Below, piece by piece: positions 18,701 through 27,627 of a stretch of 64,000 bases of DNA. The translations under genes were made by a program, and so were the position numbers. The stretch covers positions 992,001 to 1,056,000 of the forward strand of contig CAVWPS010000002.1 of assembly GCA_963756975.1 (NCBI GenBank). Direction: 5' to 3'. Origin of the DNA: CAVRQM01 sp963756975 (lineage in GTDB: Bacteria; Pseudomonadota; Alphaproteobacteria; Acetobacterales; Acetobacteraceae). The notes beneath the pieces were generated by a model that made no database searches, had not been told where the DNA came from, and saw only the letters and a program-made list of their open reading frames with translations. How positions within the stretch are numbered: the first letter of the stretch is position 1; every line of letters begins with the position of its first letter.

Positions 18701-21700
18701 CAGCTCGAACGGCGGCACCGTGGTGAACGCGCCGAGCGGCGAGATCGCGATCTCGCCATTCACGCTCTCACACCCGATCGAACTCACCGCCGGCACGAGC
18801 ACGCCCGGCTCGCTGTCGCTGACCACGGCCGAACTCGCGCTGACGCAGGCCAGCATTCTGCAGCTTGGCGTCGCGGACCTCGCGACCGGGGCGCTGCCGA
18901 CCGGGTCGGTCACGATCGCGACCGACGGCAACCTCGTCGACCTCGGGGTGCCCGGCTACACGACACTCGCGTTCAACACGGCCGGCGCGGTGACGCAGGC
19001 CGGGGCGCTCGGTGTCACCACCATCACCGGTCAGGCCGGCAGCCTCGCCCTGCCGTTCGGCGACGCGACATCCAGCAACTTCATCCAGAACCTCGCGGGG
19101 TTCACGACCACCGCCGGCGACATCGCCCTGCACACCAGCTCGGGCCTCACCGTGTCCGGCACGGTGTCGGCCAACGGCGGGGCCGGCAACGTCACCCTGT
19201 CGTCCGAGGGCACGGTCACCACGGACCAGCAGGGCCGCAACATCTCGATGCTGCTGACCGGATCGATCTCCGGCAAGAATGTCGCGATCGACAGCACGAA
19301 CGGGTCGCTGGCCACAAGCGGCGGCATCAGCCAGACCAGCGGCATCATCACCGCCGCGACACTGAGCGCCACCGGCGGCTTCGTCGACCTCGCGGACGCG
19401 AACGTCGTCTCGGCCCTCGGCGCATCGACCGCCGTCGGCGAGCTGTCGCTCACCACAGTCGATCCGCTGCTGATCGGCGGCTCCATCACGAGCCAGAACT
19501 CGTCGATCACGCTGAACGCGGCCGGCATCACGCAGGCGGCGGGCACGGTGATTTCCGCCCGCGTGCTGGACGGCTCGTCGAGCGCCACGACGGTGCTGGC
19601 CAACGCCGGCAACCTGATCGGCGGAGTCGGCTCGTTCGACCAGAGCGCGGGCGATTTCACCGTCGCCACCGCGTCGCCGACGCTGACGTTCGGTGCCGAC
19701 GGCGGCGTCGTGACCGCGGCCGCGGGTTCGCTCACGTTCATCGCAGACGCGGTCGGACAAAGCCCGGAATCGACGCTCACGATCACCGCCCCGAACGGGA
19801 CCGTGACGTTCGCGCCGCTCACGGCGGGCCGCCGGATCGAGCTGATCGGCAATTCCGGCAGCGATCCGAACTCCCTGTCGCTGACGCAGCGGTTCGTCGA
19901 CCGGATCACCACCACCACGCTACGGCTCGGCCTGCCCGGCACGACCAGCTCGCCGGTCAATATCGGCAACAGCGCCGACGCCGTCTCGCTAACCGGGATC
20001 GCGGCGACGCTCGATCTGGAGAGCGGCGGCGCGGTCACCGAGGGCAACGGCAACACCGCCTCGCTGACCGTCGGGACGCTGACCGGCAACACCGGTTCGG
20101 TGGCGCTCGGCGGCGGCAACCAGATCGCAACGCTTGCCGCTTATACGTCGGGCGGCTCGTTCCAGTTGACCGACGCCCAGTCGCTTCTCATCACCGGTCC
20201 GGTCAGCGGCGTCACATCGGTCGACATCCTGAGCGCCGGCTCGTTGTCGGTCGCCGGCACCGTCACCGCGCAGAACATCGCGCTGAACGCCGCCGGCGGC
20301 CCTCTGGCGCAGGAGAGCGGGCTGATCGGCGCGACCGGCACCGTCGAACTCGATAGCTCCGGGCTGGTCAGCGAGTTGGCCGGGGCCTCGATCACGGCGG
20401 GCACGCTGACCGGGACCAGCGGCTCGCTAAGCCTGGTTTCGCGGAACAACCAGATCGGCGCGATCTCGAACCTGAGCACGGGCACGGCGACACTCGACAA
20501 CGCCATCGGCCTGACGCTGGGCGGCTTCGACAGTTTCGGCGACACCGCGCTGACATTGCTGTCTGGCGACCTCGTGGTGACCGGATCGGCTTTCTTCGGC
20601 AATCTCGCGCTGACCGTTCCCGGTTCCGTGTCGACCAGCGGCGGCACCCTGTCGGCCAACACGCTGAGCGGATCGGCAACGTCGCTCGATCTCGTGGCCG
20701 CGCAGGTCACGACGCTCGGGGATTTCGCCGCGACCGGCGACCTCAATATCGCCAATCAGGCACCGCTCACGCTGGCGGGAACTGTCGGTGCCGCCAGCAT
20801 CGAGATCTCGACCATCGATGGCTTCCGCGAAGGCACGGGACTGACGCCGAGCCCGATCACCCAGACCGGCGGCGCGCTGACCGCGGGCAGCATCTCGATC
20901 GCGTCGAGCGACAGCTTCACCCAGGTGGCCGGGTCGATCACCGCGACCGGCGACGTGACGCTGTCCAGCGACGGCCCGCTCGCCCTGGCCGGTTTCGTCA
21001 CGGGCGCGACCGTGAGCCTGTCCGCGACCGACAAGGCCACCAACCCTCAGGGAACCCCGAGTTTCGTCGCGCTCGCGCAGGCCAACGGCACGGTCACGCA
21101 GACCACCGGCGCGATCACGGCCGCCGTACTGACCGGCACCGCCAACTCCTACACGCTGACCTCGGCCGCCAACGCGATCGGCCAACTCGGCAACCTCACC
21201 GCGTTCGGTGCCACGCCCACCATCACGCTGGTCGACTCGCAATCCCTGGCGGTGACCGGAACGGTGTCGGCCGGCGACACGTCGCTGACATTGAGCGCGG
21301 GCGACCTCTCAATTCCCGGCAACCTGTTCGTCAACAACCTGGTCGTCTCGGTTCCGGGGACCGTGAGCGGGGGCAGCGGCGTGAACGTGGGCGGCACGCT
21401 GAGCGGCAACGCCGGCGCGCTGGCGTTCGGTGGCGGCGTCGCCGTGTCGACACTCGGCGCCTTCACCTCGGTCAACGGTCTGGCGCTGGCCGCCCTCGGC
21501 TCGCTGGCGGTGACCGGACCGGTGCGGGACGGCGTTTCGGTGGTGCTGTCGAGCGATGGCGGCATGACGCTGTCGGGCAACATCGCCGCCCCGGTCATCG
21601 GCATCACGGCCAGCACCGGTGTCGTCAACGGCGAGGGCGGCAGCTTCGACGTGCCCGGCACGATCAGCCAGACCGGCGGCACCCTGACCGCGACCAACGG

Positions 21701-22376
21701 CATCACGCTGACCGCGTCCGACGTGTTCACCCAGAGCGGCAGTGCCGCGATCGAAGGCGGTGCCAGCGCGGTATCGATCTCCGACGAGGGGACGATGTCG
21801 CTCGGCGGCACCATCGTGGGCGGCTTGGTCACGCTGACCGCGACCGACCGTCCGCCCGATGCGGCGTCCGGCCAAACCCTGCTGCCCGGCAGCATCGTCC
21901 AGAACGGCGGAACGGCGAGCACCGCGAGCCTGACCGCCGCGACCCTGACCGGCTCGTCGACCAGCACGACCACGCTGGGCGGCAGAAACGCGATCGCGTC
22001 GCTCGGCGATTTCAGCAGCGCCGGCGGGTTCACGCTGGTGGACGGACGGGCGCTGTCCGTCACCGGCAACGTGGCCGACACGACCAGCATCGGCCTTACC
22101 GTCACCGGCGACATCACCCAGACCGCCGGCGGCTTGCGGACGGCGACGCTGACCGGCAGCGGTGCGACCGTGGCGCTGGGCTCGGCGGTCAACCAGGTCG
22201 GGACGCTCGGCGTGTTCGGCGCGACCGGCGACTTCACGCTCGCCGACGCGACGCCGCTGACGGTCGCGGGCAGAAGTCACGACGGGCAACGGCCGCACCC
22301 TGACGATTGCCAACGACGCGCCGGCCTTCACCGCGGCCGGGCAGCTGGTCGCGTCGGCCGGCCACGTCATCCTTGA
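15714..22376 (+). CDS. Filamentous haemagglutinin-type exoprotein, N-terminal part (frame broken)
   Basis: This is the TpsA substrate of the adjacent transporter. An extended signal peptide (~1-41, ending Q-A-A-A-Q-P) is followed by a TPS domain (~45-290), recognisable by PQGGQVVAGSAAI, AIDWKSFDVG, the LNRVAGGDPSAI segment and LVITNPSGVTFYQGS, the counterparts of the NPNL and NPNGI motifs that are read by the transporter. The rest is a right-handed beta-helix passenger built of ~60-residue repeats of the type L-T-G-x-x-x-x-x-x-x-x-x-N-x-I-x-x-L-G-x-F. The frame ends out of register: from 22275 the reading is nonsense while the +1 frame continues the repeat, so this is one gene with the next entry (about 3,969 residues when repaired). 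ATG at 15714 and 15717 are both possible starts. Confidence 0.88.
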   Translation: MMNRLAFVATVARRLDRSALLRSTAIGAVAALAMVSQAAAQPAPNARPQGGQVVAGSAAITNNPNATIILQSTNRAAIDWKSFDVGHNQSVDFRQPNSGSVTLNRVAGGDPSAIAGRISANGQLVITNPSGVTFYQGSEVNAQSIVVSAAGISNQNFMAGKMVFDRAPNANARIENRGVITVQQAELAALVAPSVANSGVINARLGRVVLAGASVHTLDMYGDGLVAIDVSKQVRTAPVGPDGRVVTALVTNTGTIAADGGVVQLSAKAADGVVQNLVRAGGVIHADTVGNQTGAIEIAGNGGSVVIEGRLSADGRDPGTAGGTIAMAGSATTLIRPTARISANGAAGGGLIAVGTTLARAKSSGPAPAGTSRNTIVAAGAQISADATVSGNGGRVTVLSTRHTKIAGALTARGGNAGGDGGTVELSGETGFRLTGTADTSAPHGKLGSIVLDPRDLTISTTGSNQITPVPGDPNIGAGTGGTATDAFVTPAALEALTGNIHLQTTRDLTVASSVTFGNQQVFLEAGRNITVDSGVTVSSQGAIILTAASAGIAGSVSSGGITIAGALATPGSVALNAGSSGVSITGSINAGQLTVTTTGALLETDPTASITTSGALLGTATSVSLGGTGNSIPIIGDGGFRTTAGGFSLVDQAALSVGPTGTGTAGGIVVPAGQSIVLQTNSLTLNGDAAFPALTAPGGTVILRPGFANEGFVFTSGAKPGGVLALTTAELTRIDAPTLDIGQAGSPIGGPVSIGGTGDLASINFTAGQIATLGLYTTGQVTQTIELRVGTLTGTANQIDLTRTDNSIQTVADLSAIGNLDVSTSGDLEFAGTTTSGQDALFTALGNISVAQGTTLSAQTLQLNAGGSIALGGSITAGSGIFLAAGSGGIGLTGNISATLEFTVSTSGPIVQTAGTLSALELNGSAGSVLLPSRGNAIDGIGTQFGALTSTGNFTLVDSHPLAIGNASGSSEGGSGLSVGSGQTITLVTDQLTIVSSNGGTVVNAPSGEIAISPFTLSHPIELTAGTSTPGSLSLTTAELALTQASILQLGVADLATGALPTGSVTIATDGNLVDLGVPGYTTLAFNTAGAVTQAGALGVTTITGQAGSLALPFGDATSSNFIQNLAGFTTTAGDIALHTSSGLTVSGTVSANGGAGNVTLSSEGTVTTDQQGRNISMLLTGSISGKNVAIDSTNGSLATSGGISQTSGIITAATLSATGGFVDLADANVVSALGASTAVGELSLTTVDPLLIGGSITSQNSSITLNAAGITQAAGTVISARVLDGSSSATTVLANAGNLIGGVGSFDQSAGDFTVATASPTLTFGADGGVVTAAAGSLTFIADAVGQSPESTLTITAPNGTVTFAPLTAGRRIELIGNSGSDPNSLSLTQRFVDRITTTTLRLGLPGTTSSPVNIGNSADAVSLTGIAATLDLESGGAVTEGNGNTASLTVGTLTGNTGSVALGGGNQIATLAAYTSGGSFQLTDAQSLLITGPVSGVTSVDILSAGSLSVAGTVTAQNIALNAAGGPLAQESGLIGATGTVELDSSGLVSELAGASITAGTLTGTSGSLSLVSRNNQIGAISNLSTGTATLDNAIGLTLGGFDSFGDTALTLLSGDLVVTGSAFFGNLALTVPGSVSTSGGTLSANTLSGSATSLDLVAAQVTTLGDFAATGDLNIANQAPLTLAGTVGAASIEISTIDGFREGTGLTPSPITQTGGALTAGSISIASSDSFTQVAGSITATGDVTLSSDGPLALAGFVTGATVSLSATDKATNPQGTPSFVALAQANGTVTQTTGAITAAVLTGTANSYTLTSAANAIGQLGNLTAFGATPTITLVDSQSLAVTGTVSAGDTSLTLSAGDLSIPGNLFVNNLVVSVPGTVSGGSGVNVGGTLSGNAGALAFGGGVAVSTLGAFTSVNGLALAALGSLAVTGPVRDGVSVVLSSDGGMTLSGNIAAPVIGITASTGVVNGEGGSFDVPGTISQTGGTLTATNGITLTASDVFTQSGSAAIEGGASAVSISDEGTMSLGGTIVGGLVTLTATDRPPDAASGQTLLPGSIVQNGGTASTASLTAATLTGSSTSTTTLGGRNAIASLGDFSSAGGFTLVDGRALSVTGNVADTTSIGLTVTGDITQTAGGLRTATLTGSGATVALGSAVNQVGTLGVFGATGDFTLADATPLTVAGRSHDGQRPHPDDCQRRAGLHRGRAAGRVGRPRHP

Positions 22377-25300
22377 GGCCAACACCGCCGGCGGCGGCCT
22401 CACGGTGGGCAACTCCGGCTTGCCGGTGACGGCACAGTTGCTGACCATCGGCAACGCCCAGGGCGGCCCGGTCACAATCGCCGGGCGGCTCGACGCGAGC
22501 GGGGTCGCCGTGCTCGATCTTGAAAGTGCCGGAGCGATCACCGAGGGATCGGGGGGCGTCATCGTGGCGACGACGCTGACCGGAAACGCCGGCAGTGCCA
22601 CGCTCGATCAGGCCAACCGGATCGCGGTTCTGGGTTCGTTCACCACGGCGACCGGTTTCAGCCTTGTGGACTCGCAGGCGCTCGCCGTGTCGGGCGCGGT
22701 CGTGTCGACCGCCGGCGGCGTCACCATCGCGGCCGACACGCTGACCCTGTCCGGCACGGTCGCCGGCGGGGCCGTGGCGCTGAGCGCGACGAACGGAGAC
22801 CTGACGCAGGCCGGCGGCGCGATCACCGCGGCCGGTACGCTGACGCTGACCGCCACCGGCGCCCTCACGCAGAACGCCGGCATGATCGCGGCCGCGGCGC
22901 TGACCGGTTCGTCCAATGGCCCGACGTCGCTCACGAGCGCCGGCAATGCGGTCGGCACGCTGGCGGGTTTCAGCAGCGCGGGCGGCTTCTCGCTGGCGGA
23001 TGCCGAGGCGCTGACCGTCACCGGTCCCCTCACCGATGCAACGGCGATCAGCCTCTCCACCCCGAACGCGCTGACCCTGTCGGGCGCGATCACGACCGGT
23101 GCCCTGACCCTCACCGGCGGTGGCGGCATCACGCAGACCGGCGGCGCGATCGTCGCCAGAAGCCTGAGCGGCAGCGGGGCCGGGGTCGCGCTGACGCAGA
23201 CCGGCAACCGGGTCGGCACGTTGTCCGGCTTCGCCAGCACCGGCGACTTCTCGCTGACCGACGGCTCGGCCGTGACCATCGCGGGCACCGTGTCGGCCGG
23301 CAACGGACGGACGCTGACGCTGACCGACGACACGCCGACATTCGGCGAGGGCGGCGCGCTGGTGGCGGCGGGCGGAACGGTCGCGCTGCGCGAGTACACG
23401 CCCGGCTTCGGCATCACGCTCGGCAACGCCTCCGCCGCGACCGTGCGGTCGAGCATCACGGCCGCCACGCTCTCGGTCGGCTCGCAGGCGGGCGGCCCGA
23501 TCAGCATCAGCGGCGCGTTCAACCTGACCAACGTCGGCACGCTCGACCTCGAGAGCGGCACGACGATTTCGGAAACCGGAAACGGCGCGATCCAGGTCAA
23601 CACGCTGACCGGCAACGGCGGCACCGTCGAACTCGGCGGCACCAACGAGATCGCGACGCTGGGCGGCTTCACCTCGGCCACCGACTTCACCCTGAACGAC
23701 GGACAGTCGCTGACGGTCGCCGGCCCGTTGAACGCGGCCACCGTCAATCTGTCGGTCGCGGGCGGCCTGACGCTGGCCGGCGCGGTCACGGCACCCACCA
23801 GCGTCGCCCTGACCGCGACGGGAGCGATCACCCAAACGGGCGGCACGCTCGCCACCGGCAGCCTGACCGGAAATGCCGCGTCGGCGGCGTTCACGAGCGC
23901 GGGCAACGCGGTCGCGGCGTTGGGCGGCTTCGCCGCGACCGGCGGCTTCGCCCTGACCGACACCGGCGCGTTGGCGATAAACGGCGCGCTGAGCGGCAGC
24001 ACGGTCGGGCTGAACACGACCGGCGCGATCACCGAAGCCGGCCTGATCACCACTGGCACGCTGACCGGCAGCGCCAGCTTCGCCGCGCTGACCGGCAACA
24101 ACCAAATCGGCACGCTCGGCACGTTCGCCACCGCCACCGGCTTCACCCTGCTCGACACGCAGGCGCTCGCCGTCACCGGTGCCGTCTCGGCCGCCGCCGG
24201 GGACGTCGCGATCACGGCCGACACGCTGGCCCTGTCCGGCATGGTGACCGGCGCGTCCGTGGCGCTGACCTCCGGCGGCAGCCTGTCGCAAACCGGCGGC
24301 GCGATCTCGGCCTCCGGCACGCTGACCCTGACGGCGAAAGGCGCGCTCGCGCAGCAGGCCGGCACGCTCGCAGCCGGCGTGCTCACCGGGTCGTCCGGCG
24401 GCCCGGTGACCCTGAGCGGCACCGGAAACGCGATCGGCACCCTGGCAAGTTTCAGCAGCGCCGGCGGTTTCGCGCTGTCCGACGGACAAGGCTTGTCGGT
24501 CACCGGCCCGGTCACCGACACGGCGGCCATCGGGCTGAACGTTACCGGCGACCTCTCGCTCGGCGGCGTTCTGGCGGCACCGGCGGTGACGCTCGGCGCG
24601 ACCGGCGACATCGCGCAGACCGGCGGCAGCATTCAGGCGGCGAGGCTGACCGGCAACGGCGCGTCGGTCGGACTCGGCTCCGTGATGAACCAAGTCGGGA
24701 CGCTGGGCGCATCGACCGCGACCGGCGACTTCACGCTGGCCGACGCGGCACCGCTGACCATCGCGGGCCGGGTCGCCGCCGGCACCGGCCGCACGCTGAC
24801 CATCGCGGACGACGCGCCGGTGTTCGGGGCTGGCGGGCAGCTCGTCGCGGCATCCGGACACGTCGTTCTCGAGGCCGACACGGCCGGCGGCGGGCTCACG
24901 GTCGGCGGGTCGGGCCTGCCGGTCACGGCGACCTTGCTCACGATCGGCAACGCCCAGGGCGGGCCGGTGACGATCGCCGGCGTCCTCGACGCGAGCGGTG
25001 TGGCCACGCTCGACCTCGAAAGCGCGGGCCTGGTGTCCGAAACCGGCGCGGGCCTGCTGATCGCGGCCGAGCTGACCGGCAACGCCGGTTCGGCCACGCT
25101 GAACGGCCAAAACCGGATCGGGACGCTCGGCTCGTTCACGACCGCCACCGGGTTCAGCCTGTTCGACGCGCAGGCGCTGAGCGTGCCCGGCACCGTCACC
25201 GCGACCGCCGGCGACGTCGCGATCACCGCGACCGCGCTGACGGCATCGGGCGCGATCGACGGCACCAATGTGGCGCTGACCGCCACGACCGGCGACCTGA

Positions 25301-26690
25301 CGCAGACCGCCGGCGCCATCGCCGCGACCGATACGCTGACCCTGCTCGCGACGGCGGGGAATATTGCGCAGCAGGGCGGCACCATCGCCGCCAACCTCCT
25401 GACAGGCACGGCTGGCCGCCAGACGAGCCTCGTCAGCGCGGGCAACGCCGTGGTGACACTGGGCAATTTTGGCGAACCGTTCGGCTTCGCGCTCGTGGAC
25501 GGCGAGTCGCTGACCGTGACCGGACCCGTGACGGACCGAACCGGGATCCGGCTGTCGACCGTGGGCGCGCTGACGCTGTCGGGCGTGATCCAGACGGATG
25601 GGCTGGAGCTGATAGCGGGCGGCGCGATCACCCAGCCGGGCGGCTCCATCCTGGCCAGCGGCCTGAGAGGGAGCGGGGCCGGTGTCGCTTTGACCCAGTC
25701 TGGCAACAGCATCGGCGCGCTGTTGGGGTTCGCCAGCACCGGCGACTTCGCCCTGACGGACGGCTCGGCGCTGACGATCTCCGGCCCGGTGTCGGCCGGC
25801 ACGGGGCGTACACTGACCTTGACCGACGACGCGCCGACCTTCGGCGACGGCGGGTCGCTGGTGGCCCAAGGCGGCACGGTCGCGTTGCGCGAGTTCACCG
25901 CCGGGCGTGGCATCACGCTCGGCAACACCGCCAACCCGCCCCTCGAGGCGAACATCAATGCGGCGACGCTGTCGCTCGGCTCGACCGCCGGGGGCCCGAT
26001 CATCATCACCGGCGGGTTCAACCTGACGAACGTCGGCACGCTCGACCTCGAAAGCGGCGGCGCGATCGACGAGACCGGGAACGGCGCGATCCGGGTGGCC
26101 GCGCTGACCGGCAACGGCGGCAGCGCCGACCTGGGCGGTGCGAACGACATCGGCACGCTGGCCGGGTTCACCGTTTCCGGCGGCTTCGTTCTGCGGGACG
26201 GGCAGTCGCTGACGCTCGCCGGGCCGCTGACCGCGACGACGGCGAACCTGTCGGTCACCGGCGACCTCGTGTTGAACGGGGCGGTGACCGCAACGCAAAG
26301 CCTGACGCTGGCCGCGACCGGAGCGATCACGCAGACCGGCGGCACGATCGGAACGGGCAGCCTGACCGGCCACGCCACTTCGGCGGCCTTCGGCGGCGCC
26401 GGCAACGCAATCGCGACGCTGGCCGGGTTCGCGACGACCGGCGACTTCGCGCTGAACGACGGCGAAAGCCTGACGGTCTCGGCACCGCTCGACCCGAACA
26501 CGGTGTCCCTGACGGTGCGCGGCGATCTGGCGCTGAACAGCAGCGTCACCGGCACGACGGTCATCCTGGACGCGACCGGCGCCATCACCGAGGGGCCGGG
26601 CGGCGGGATCTTCGCCAACGCCCTGACCGGCAACGCCAGCCGGGCGTCGCTGAACGGCGGCAACCAGGTCGCGACGCTGAGCGGGTTCGC
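22276..26690 (+). repeat. Two copies of a ~2.5-kb coding super-repeat
   Basis: Copy 1 (about 22276-24771) and copy 2 (about 24772-26690, less complete at its end) align in the same order: G-R-T-L-T-I-A-x-D-A-P, then GNAQGGPVTIAG, then LDLESAG, later RTLTLTDDxPTFG and TNVGTLDLESG. Measured between matching RTLTIA segments the period is 2,496 bases (832 codons), and 2,499 between matching RTLTLTDD segments. This is a tandem duplication within the passenger, diverged but in frame. Confidence 0.75.
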
Positions 26691-27624
26691 GACGCAAGGC
26701 GGCTTCAGCTTCAACGACAACCAGGCGCTGACCACGACCGGTTCGCTGACCGACACCACCGCGATCACCCTGTCGGCGAACGGCCCGATCACGCTTGCCG
26801 GCTCCATCGACGCGCCCGCGCTGACGCTGACGACGACGTCCGGCGGCATCGGCCAGACCGGCGGGTCGCTCGACACCGGCAACCTGAACGGGTCGTCGGC
26901 CGGTGGGATCGATATCGGACAGTCCGGCGCCGCGACGATCGGCGCGATCGGCAACCTGTCCGCCGCGAACGGGATCGTGCTGACCGATACTTCGGCGCTG
27001 CAACTGAACGGCACCGTCGCGGCGCCCACGCTGAACCTGACATCGACGGGCGCGCTGATCCTGAACGGCGGGGCGATCCTGACCGACGGCCCGAGCGTGC
27101 TGAGAATCACCACCGGCCCGGGCGGCACCGCGACGCTGAGCCAGACCGGGACCACGACGATCGCCCCGTTCAGCGGCGGACGGACGATTTTGGCCATCGA
27201 CCTGCCCTCGTCCGGCGGATCGATCCGGCTGAACCGTCTCGACGCGCCTTCCGCCGACCTGACGTTCTCGCTCGGGTCCGGCACGGCATCCGGCGTGCTG
27301 TTCGCGAACAACCTCGATGTCATCGGCTCGGGCGGTTCGGTGCGGCTCACCGGCGCCGTGCAGTCGCGGACGGACACGGTGGCGGCCCAGCTCTCCCGCA
27401 TCTCGCCGCAAGTGAGCGAGCTTTACACGTTCAACGGCTGCGATATCGCGGCCTCCGCTTGCACCGGCAACATCGGTGCCGGTACGCTGACGTTCACCGA
27501 AGCGGCGATCGCCAGCCTGTTGCGACCCGACATTCTCTCGCTCGATCAGCTCGACCTGTCGGTCACCCGCGACCGCGACGACCCGACGCTGTTGCTGCCC
27601 AACATCTCGAACCAGGATTATTGA
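22405..27624 (+). CDS. Filamentous haemagglutinin-type exoprotein, C-terminal part
   Basis: This frame continues the beta-helix passenger of the preceding gene. Coding sequence in this register is already in phase from about 22276 (V-T-T-G-N-G-R-T-L-T-I-A-N-D-A-P), well before its first possible start codon, and that stretch matches an internal copy 2,496 bases downstream. It therefore is not an independent gene. It contains two copies of a ~832-residue super-repeat and ends with a non-repetitive region containing the only two cysteines seen (G-C-D-I-A-A-S-A-C) and a short end D-D-P-T-L-L-L-P-N-I-S. No C-terminal toxin domain of the CdiA type is visible, so an adhesin or biofilm matrix role is more likely than contact-dependent inhibition. 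Confidence 0.85.
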   Translation: MGNSGLPVTAQLLTIGNAQGGPVTIAGRLDASGVAVLDLESAGAITEGSGGVIVATTLTGNAGSATLDQANRIAVLGSFTTATGFSLVDSQALAVSGAVVSTAGGVTIAADTLTLSGTVAGGAVALSATNGDLTQAGGAITAAGTLTLTATGALTQNAGMIAAAALTGSSNGPTSLTSAGNAVGTLAGFSSAGGFSLADAEALTVTGPLTDATAISLSTPNALTLSGAITTGALTLTGGGGITQTGGAIVARSLSGSGAGVALTQTGNRVGTLSGFASTGDFSLTDGSAVTIAGTVSAGNGRTLTLTDDTPTFGEGGALVAAGGTVALREYTPGFGITLGNASAATVRSSITAATLSVGSQAGGPISISGAFNLTNVGTLDLESGTTISETGNGAIQVNTLTGNGGTVELGGTNEIATLGGFTSATDFTLNDGQSLTVAGPLNAATVNLSVAGGLTLAGAVTAPTSVALTATGAITQTGGTLATGSLTGNAASAAFTSAGNAVAALGGFAATGGFALTDTGALAINGALSGSTVGLNTTGAITEAGLITTGTLTGSASFAALTGNNQIGTLGTFATATGFTLLDTQALAVTGAVSAAAGDVAITADTLALSGMVTGASVALTSGGSLSQTGGAISASGTLTLTAKGALAQQAGTLAAGVLTGSSGGPVTLSGTGNAIGTLASFSSAGGFALSDGQGLSVTGPVTDTAAIGLNVTGDLSLGGVLAAPAVTLGATGDIAQTGGSIQAARLTGNGASVGLGSVMNQVGTLGASTATGDFTLADAAPLTIAGRVAAGTGRTLTIADDAPVFGAGGQLVAASGHVVLEADTAGGGLTVGGSGLPVTATLLTIGNAQGGPVTIAGVLDASGVATLDLESAGLVSETGAGLLIAAELTGNAGSATLNGQNRIGTLGSFTTATGFSLFDAQALSVPGTVTATAGDVAITATALTASGAIDGTNVALTATTGDLTQTAGAIAATDTLTLLATAGNIAQQGGTIAANLLTGTAGRQTSLVSAGNAVVTLGNFGEPFGFALVDGESLTVTGPVTDRTGIRLSTVGALTLSGVIQTDGLELIAGGAITQPGGSILASGLRGSGAGVALTQSGNSIGALLGFASTGDFALTDGSALTISGPVSAGTGRTLTLTDDAPTFGDGGSLVAQGGTVALREFTAGRGITLGNTANPPLEANINAATLSLGSTAGGPIIITGGFNLTNVGTLDLESGGAIDETGNGAIRVAALTGNGGSADLGGANDIGTLAGFTVSGGFVLRDGQSLTLAGPLTATTANLSVTGDLVLNGAVTATQSLTLAATGAITQTGGTIGTGSLTGHATSAAFGGAGNAIATLAGFATTGDFALNDGESLTVSAPLDPNTVSLTVRGDLALNSSVTGTTVILDATGAITEGPGGGIFANALTGNASRASLNGGNQVATLSGFATQGGFSFNDNQALTTTGSLTDTTAITLSANGPITLAGSIDAPALTLTTTSGGIGQTGGSLDTGNLNGSSAGGIDIGQSGAATIGAIGNLSAANGIVLTDTSALQLNGTVAAPTLNLTSTGALILNGGAILTDGPSVLRITTGPGGTATLSQTGTTTIAPFSGGRTILAIDLPSSGGSIRLNRLDAPSADLTFSLGSGTASGVLFANNLDVIGSGGSVRLTGAVQSRTDTVAAQLSRISPQVSELYTFNGCDIAASACTGNIGAGTLTFTEAAIASLLRPDILSLDQLDLSVTRDRDDPTLLLPNISNQDY

Positions 27625-27627
27625 GCG

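Noticed and set aside
22405..27624. C-terminal exoprotein part as an independent gene
   Set aside because: No ribosome site or signal peptide, and coding similarity continues upstream of the first start codon, in phase with the broken first part.
25000..27624. CdiA-type C-terminal toxin with immunity gene
   Set aside because: No VENN-like boundary, no compositional change at the end, and the next gene is a large CHAT lipoprotein rather than a small immunity protein.
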